From Arthrobacter sp. (GTDB lineage: Bacteria > Actinomycetota > Actinomycetes > Actinomycetales > Micrococcaceae): DNA of 20,214 nt. The notes under the pieces were generated by a model, which worked only from the letters and a program-made list of their open reading frames with translations, searched no databases and was not told the origin of the DNA. The DNA is taken from positions 1 to 20,214 of the forward strand of contig JAODMS010000055.1 of assembly GCA_025464925.1 (NCBI GenBank), written 5' to 3'. Position numbers and translations under genes: made by a program. Below, piece after piece: positions 16,340 to 20,214 of this stretch. The number at the start of each line of letters is the position of its first letter. Position 1 is the stretch's first letter.

Positions 16340-16621
16340 GTGGCAACTTCGGACTTTGCGCGTTTCGTTTCGGACTGCATTGCCGCGGATGCGGCGGAGG
16401 ATTCCGGGCTCGCGGAGGATGAGATGTACGGGGTGTACCTCAGCTGGTGCGCCCTGCACCGGCAAACCCCCGAGCCCTGCAAGGTGTTCTGGGCGGCGAT
16501 GTCCGGGCTGGGGTTCTGCGAACGGCGCCGGATCAACCGCCGCTACATCCGGCCCGGACTGCGGATGAGGGGACCGGCCGCCGTGGACTACATCCTCGCC
16601 CGCCGTCCCAACCTGGTCTGA
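16340..16621 (+). CDS. Small protein with primase/helicase C-domain-like motif
   Basis: A 93-residue protein, GTG start at 16340 with AGGA at 7 nt. Its core, DEMYGVYLSWCALHRQTP, then CKVFWAAMSGLGF, and RYIRPGLRMRGPAAVDYIL, resembles the winged-helix module found at the C-terminus of phage/plasmid DNA primase-helicases (typically LYxAYxxWCxxxG..PLSxRxFGxxLxxxGF). As a stand-alone protein it lacks any catalytic domain. It might be a replication or transcription accessory of a lost plasmid or phage, or a small regulator. No partner gene is next to it. The 253 nt between it and the next gene hold nothing I recognise. Confidence 0.6.
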   Translation: MATSDFARFVSDCIAADAAEDSGLAEDEMYGVYLSWCALHRQTPEPCKVFWAAMSGLGFCERRRINRRYIRPGLRMRGPAAVDYILARRPNLV

Positions 16622-16874
16622 CCCGACAAGGGCCTGCGGAGCGCTCCCACCGGGTTTTGGCACAAGGGAGACCGCGCGCGGCGGCAAGCCGGGTCCCGTG
16701 TTGCGCCGGCACTTCGCCTCTACGCAAAAAGACGGGTTCGGACTTGTGTAGGAATGGCGGCGATTCAGTGGATGTCGTGGCGGTTTTCGGTGTCGTCGTG
16801 GGAGAGTGCTCGGCTCAGAGTGCGGCCCGGCTCCATGGGGTCCGGTCTGCGTCCGCGCCGGTGGCTGGCGCCGG

Positions 16875-18324
16875 TCAGGAGGGGATTCTTGCCTTCTCGA
16901 CGGCGTCTTCTTCCAGCCCGAGGGGTATTCGGCGGTGCGTGACGGCATCGGCGAGGGCCCGGTCGTGGGTGACCAGAATCAGTGCGGCGCCGTGGCGTGC
17001 CACTTGGTCCATGAGGCAGCTGATGGTTTCCTCCTGGGTGATGAGGTCCAGCCGTGAGGTCGGCTCGTCGGCGAAGACCAGAGCGGGTTCCAGCAGCATG
17101 GAGCGGGTGATGGCGAGGCGCTGCAGCTCTCCGCCGGAGACCTGCCCGGGCGTGCGGTGCAGCAGTGCCGGGGCCAGGCGGAGTGCGGCCATGAGTTCCT
17201 CGAGGAGGTCCGGTTTCAGCCGGTGGCGGCGGATGACGTCGCCGAGGGAGTCCCCAAGCGGGACGCGTGCAGCGAAGGCCATGGCCGGGTCCTGGTAGAG
17301 CTTTTGCAGCCGGCCGCCGTGAAGCGCGCTGGCGTGGTGGACGTGGCCGGTGTCCGGGGACAGCAGGCGGAGCAGGATGTTGCCCAGGGTGGTTTTGCCG
17401 GTGCCGCTGGGGCCGCTGAGGGAGACCCTTTCACCTGCGCCGAGGGTGATGGACAGGTCCGAGAAGAGTTGCTGGCTGGCGAAGGTTTTGGCAAGTCCTC
17501 TTCCGGAGATGAGGGGTTCGCCTGGTGCCGCTGTGCCCTCCGTCGTCGACCCGGGGCGCGTCCAGGGGTGGTTCCAGTGTGCGGGTTCGGCTGCCAGGAG
17601 CCGGCGGGTGTAGGGGTGTGCAGGTTCTGTCAGCACGTGCCGGGCCGGGCCGTGTTCCAGGATGTGGGCGTCCTTCATCACCAGCACGTCGCCGCCGAGT
17701 TCGCGGGCCAGGTCCAGATCGTGGGTGATGGTGAGCAGGATGCCGCCGCCGGCAAGGTGCCGTTTGAGGAGTTCTGCCAGTTCGGCGCGGGTTTGCCGGT
17801 CCAGGCCCTTGGATGGTTCGTCCGCGATGAGCACGGGGGCGCCGCCGATGGTGGCGGCGGCGAACGCGACCCGCTGGGCCATGCCGCCGGAAAGGGTGTG
17901 CGGGAACGCCGCGGTTGCGTGTCCGAGTCCGAGGGAGGTGAGCAGGGTTGCGGCTGAACGCCGTGCGGTCCTCTTGTCCGTGCTGAAGGAGGGGGGCGCC
18001 TTCGGCGACCTGCTCCCGGGTGCGCATGGTGGGGTCCAGGGCCAGCGTGGGTTCTTGTGGCAGCAGGGCCATCACCGGCCCCCAGAGGCTGCGCCGGTTT
18101 GTCCGGTCGGCCAGGTCGTAGCTGTGGCCGTTCACGGTCAGGCTTCCCCGTGCCGAGAGGTTGGCGGGGAGGGTTCCCATGATCGCGTGGGCCAGCAGTG
18201 ACTTCCCGGAACCGCTTTCGCCGACGATCGTCACCGGCAATCCGGGCTCGAAGTCCAGTCCGGAGACCTCGACCAGAACGGTGCCGTCGTGGCTGACTGT
18301 CAGGTGATTCAGGCGCATGCTCAC
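16875..18324 (-). pseudogene. Double ABC ATPase of a peptide/nickel-type importer, single frameshift
   Basis: One reading of about 483 residues carries two ATP-binding domains in the DppD/DppF (NikD/NikE) pattern. Domain 1 has Walker A GESGSGKS (res 35-42), LLPQEP, LSGGMAQRVAF, VLIADEPSKGLD and ITHD. Domain 2 has GPSGTGKTT, LYQDP, VSGGELQRLAITRSM, LVFADEPTSRLD and LVTHD. Both sets of catalytic motifs are complete. The frame shifts between the Q-loop and the signature of domain 1, at six consecutive C (17991-17996), where one C fewer restores the frame. GTG 18324 overlaps the permease stop (GTGA) and has AAGGAG at 8 nt. If the indel is a base-call error the gene is whole. Imported substrate is unknown. 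Confidence 0.88.
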
Positions 18325-18937
18325 AGGCGGGACTCCTTGTTTCGCAGGCTCAGCAGCCCGATCAGGATGGCGGTGAGGATCAGGACGGGGGCGAGGGACA
18401 TCCAGGGGGCCTCGTGATAGTAGGGGAACGCCTCAGTGACCATCAGCCCGAGTTCCGGAGTGGGCGGCCGGATCCCGATGCCGACGAATCCGAGGGTGGA
18501 CAGGGCGAGGATGGAGGTTCCGACGCCGAACGTGGCCATGGTGGTCAGCAGCGGCCGCAGTTCGAACCAGAGGTGACGGCGGATGATGTGGGCGGGTCCC
18601 AGCTTGAGCATCCCGGCGACCTCGACGGCCGGCCCGGCGAGGATGAGTCCGCTGCGGGAGCGGACCATGCGGAAGTATTCCACCCATTGCGCCAGGGCGA
18701 TCCCTACATAGAGCGTCCACAGGTCACCGTTCGCGACGGCCGAGAAGATGAGGACCACCAGTAGGGCTGGAACGGCGATGAAGGCTTCGGACAGGCCGTG
18801 GAGGACGGTGTCGATCCAGCCGCCGCGCCAAGCCGCAATGATGCCCGCGAGCGATCCGACCAGCAGGGCCGTCGCGACGCATAAAACGGCCAGCAGCAAG
18901 GACAGCTGCGTGGCGTGGGCAAGCCGGGCGATGACGC
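18321..18937 (-). pseudogene. ABC permease (DppC/NikC-like), N-terminus lost
   Basis: RLAHATQLSLLLAVLCVATALL begins at about 18932. Then follow GSLAGIIAAWRGGWIDTVL, FAIVPALL-type helices, EYFRMVRSRSGLILAGPAVE and AGMLKLGPAHIIRRHL (the EAA loop that docks to the ATPase), then STLGFVGIGIRPPTPELG. This is the BPD_transp_1 fold of peptide/nickel permeases. The usual first membrane helix and the GTDxxGRDVLSR-type lead are missing. Upstream sequence is the tail of an IS481-type transposase on the opposite strand, so insertion or recombination there removed the 5' end and its promoter. The stop overlaps the start of the ATPase gene. The second permease and the binding protein are absent. Confidence 0.85.
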
Positions 18938-19059
18938 ACCCAACGCCAGGCCGCACTTGCACCCTGGCTCCAGCACTACAACACTGAACGAATCCACACC
19001 GGCATCGGAACCACACCCATCACCCGAGTGCCACCAACCTGATGGCGCAGTACACCTAG
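18938..19059 (+). mobile_element. IS481/IS3-type transposase, C-terminal remnant
   Basis: The + strand reads TQRQAALAPWLQHYNTERIH, then TGIGTTPITRV, which matches the end of the integrase (rve_3) domain of IS481 transposases (ALxxWLxxYNxxRxHxALG..P..R). A shift of one or two bases near 19030 leads to TNLMAQYT and the TAG at 19057-19059. Only about 40 residues remain. The left edge coincides with the break in the ABC permease at about 18937. The right edge abuts the HAD gene, whose stop (19056-19058) overlaps this stop within CCTAGG. Confidence 0.8.
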
Positions 19060-20026
19060 GACCGTTCTGGCTGCCGGTCTTCGAGCGCGAAAAGGCGCTT
19101 CCAGTCGCGCTTCATGTCCACGACAGTCCAGCCTTTGGCGGTGGCCTCGTCCAGTGCCGTGTCCAGCGTGCCGATGTGGGAGGTGCGGTCGTAGGCCACC
19201 TCACGCTCGGCATCGGTGTGATGCACGATTCCCATGAATCGCGCGCCGCCGCCGGCGGCGGTCCACTGCAGCATCTGGAGGTCGCCGTCGGAATTTCCAA
19301 AGGCGAAGACCGGACGCCGGCCGATGTGCTTTTGAATACCGACGGGTTTGCCGCCCTTGTCGTCAACGAAGTCAATCTCTGGCAGCTTTACGAGCACCGG
19401 CCCGCCGTCGCGCAGTTCGAACGTCAGCTTGCCGGTGCTGCCGATGACCTGCTCGGGCGGGATGCCGTAGACCCGCTCGGCAAACACCCGCATGAAATCG
19501 GCGCCGCCGCCGGAGAGAATGAATGTCCTGAACCCGCTGGCGCGCAGGTAGTCCAGCAGCTCGAGCATCGGCTGGTACACCATCTCCGCATAAAGCCGCC
19601 CGGTCTTCGGGTGTTTCGCGCTGTCGATCCAGTCCCGCACGATCGTCTCGAAAACCTCGGTCGTCATGCCCGAGTGCGCAGCCGCGGCGATCTGGCAATG
19701 GCGGGGCCGCCGCCGGTCAGCGCACCCTGGAGATCGCCGTCGAGCAGGGAGGCGAAGGGCTCCGTCGTCTTCCACTCCGGGTGCTGCGGGGCGAGGGATT
19801 TCACGCGGTCGAGGGCGAAGGCAAGCTGGCAATATATGGGCTGCTCTGTCCACAACGTGCCGTCGTTATCGAACACGGCAATGCGATCGGCGGGCGGGAC
19901 GAAGTCCTGGTCACCGTCTGAGAGGGCGCGCGCTACGAAATCCACGATTGATTGCCTCACGCTACCGTCATTCCAGGACGGGAGCGTGTCGTATGCCAGG
20001 GGGTCGGATGTTGCGTTGGTATTCAT
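19056..20026 (-). pseudogene. HAD-superfamily phosphatase, one frameshift
   Basis: The two frames together give about 323 residues of a haloacid-dehalogenase-fold phosphatase similar to phosphoserine phosphatase-type proteins. Motif I is VFDNDGTLWTEQP (Asp53, Asp55). The cap region runs WKTTEPFASLLDGDLQGAL, motif II is FILSGGGADFMRVFAE, and motif III/IV is FAFGNSDGDLQMLQW. The frame breaks at about 19693, where GCC-AG-ATC has lost one base. Restoring it gives AIAEIAAAAHSGMTTEVFE. The site is not a homopolymer, so real decay is more likely here than a base-call error. The start ATG 20026 has GAAAG at 6 nt. The C-terminus (DRQPERS) ends at the IS481 remnant and may be altered. No signal peptide is evident; the substrate is unknown. 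The last 169 nt of the window hold nothing I recognise. Confidence 0.88.
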
Positions 20027-20214
20027 TGAACTTTCTTTCTCTTAGGCTCAGGCGGACAGCCGCAGGAGCACGTTCCACCCGATCGCCTCTGGACGGGCAG
20101 GTGCACACGGACGAGAATGTTCGGGCCCGGCCTGGCTCTCGTTCACCGGAGAAGCCTCACGTTGTAGGGCTTCGAAAGGCGGCGCCGCGGCCGTTGCGTG
20201 ATGAGGGGTACCGA

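Noticed and set aside
17157..17957. Open frame on the + strand inside the ABC ATPase
   Set aside because: It is antisense to two complete ATP-binding domains; the composition is that of a mirror frame.

Overview
The window looks like an accessory-rich stretch of a high-GC actinobacterium, most likely a member of the Micrococcaceae (Arthrobacter or a relative). This rests on the GC-rich codon usage, GTG/TTG starts, a probable leaderless mRNA, and the protein families present. It has two well-preserved metabolic/resistance blocks separated and flanked by decayed mobile DNA. No tRNA, rRNA or CRISPR array was seen.

Left part (1-6820). An IS110-type transposase, cut by the window edge and frameshifted, is followed by a convergent thiamine locus. 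thiC runs rightward behind a TPP riboswitch. thiM-thiE-thiD run leftward as an overlapping operon behind a second TPP riboswitch. Both riboswitches have the same TAGGGT hexamer 11-12 nt upstream. The C-terminal half of an MFS transporter, broken by an in-frame stop and frameshifts, lies between the two arms. ThiC makes HMP-P, ThiD phosphorylates it, ThiM salvages hydroxyethylthiazole, and ThiE joins the two halves. Thiazole synthesis genes (thiG/S/O/F) are not here. A resolvase fragment closes this part.

Middle part (6821-15050). A METTL7-like methyltransferase with a polyglycine tract points right. Facing it is a leftward copper-resistance operon: an HMA (CopZ-like) protein, a CopB-type P1B-3 ATPase, a small Cys/His-rich membrane protein (DUF6153-like), a DUF305 lipoprotein, a BNR-repeat lipoprotein (F510_1955-like) and a broken ccdA. 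A near-consensus promoter (TTGAAA-16-TATACT) precedes the operon and has a CsoR-type palindrome embedded in it, but no csoR gene is in the window. Divergently, an MFS exporter overlaps an ArsR/SmtB repressor that carries the complete D-x-H-x10-H-x2-H alpha-5 metal site of CzrA/NmtR-type sensors. A perfect inverted repeat lies upstream of the exporter.

Right part (15051-20214). A TetR gene, probably leaderless, has a palindrome over its promoter. Next come a small primase-C-domain-like protein, a two-domain peptide/nickel-type ABC ATPase with a single-base frameshift in a C6 tract, and a matching permease whose N-terminus has been replaced by the tail of an IS481-type transposase. Last is a frameshifted HAD-family phosphatase. 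Many genes outside the thiamine and copper blocks carry single-base indels, which reflect either gene decay or homopolymer errors in the assembly.
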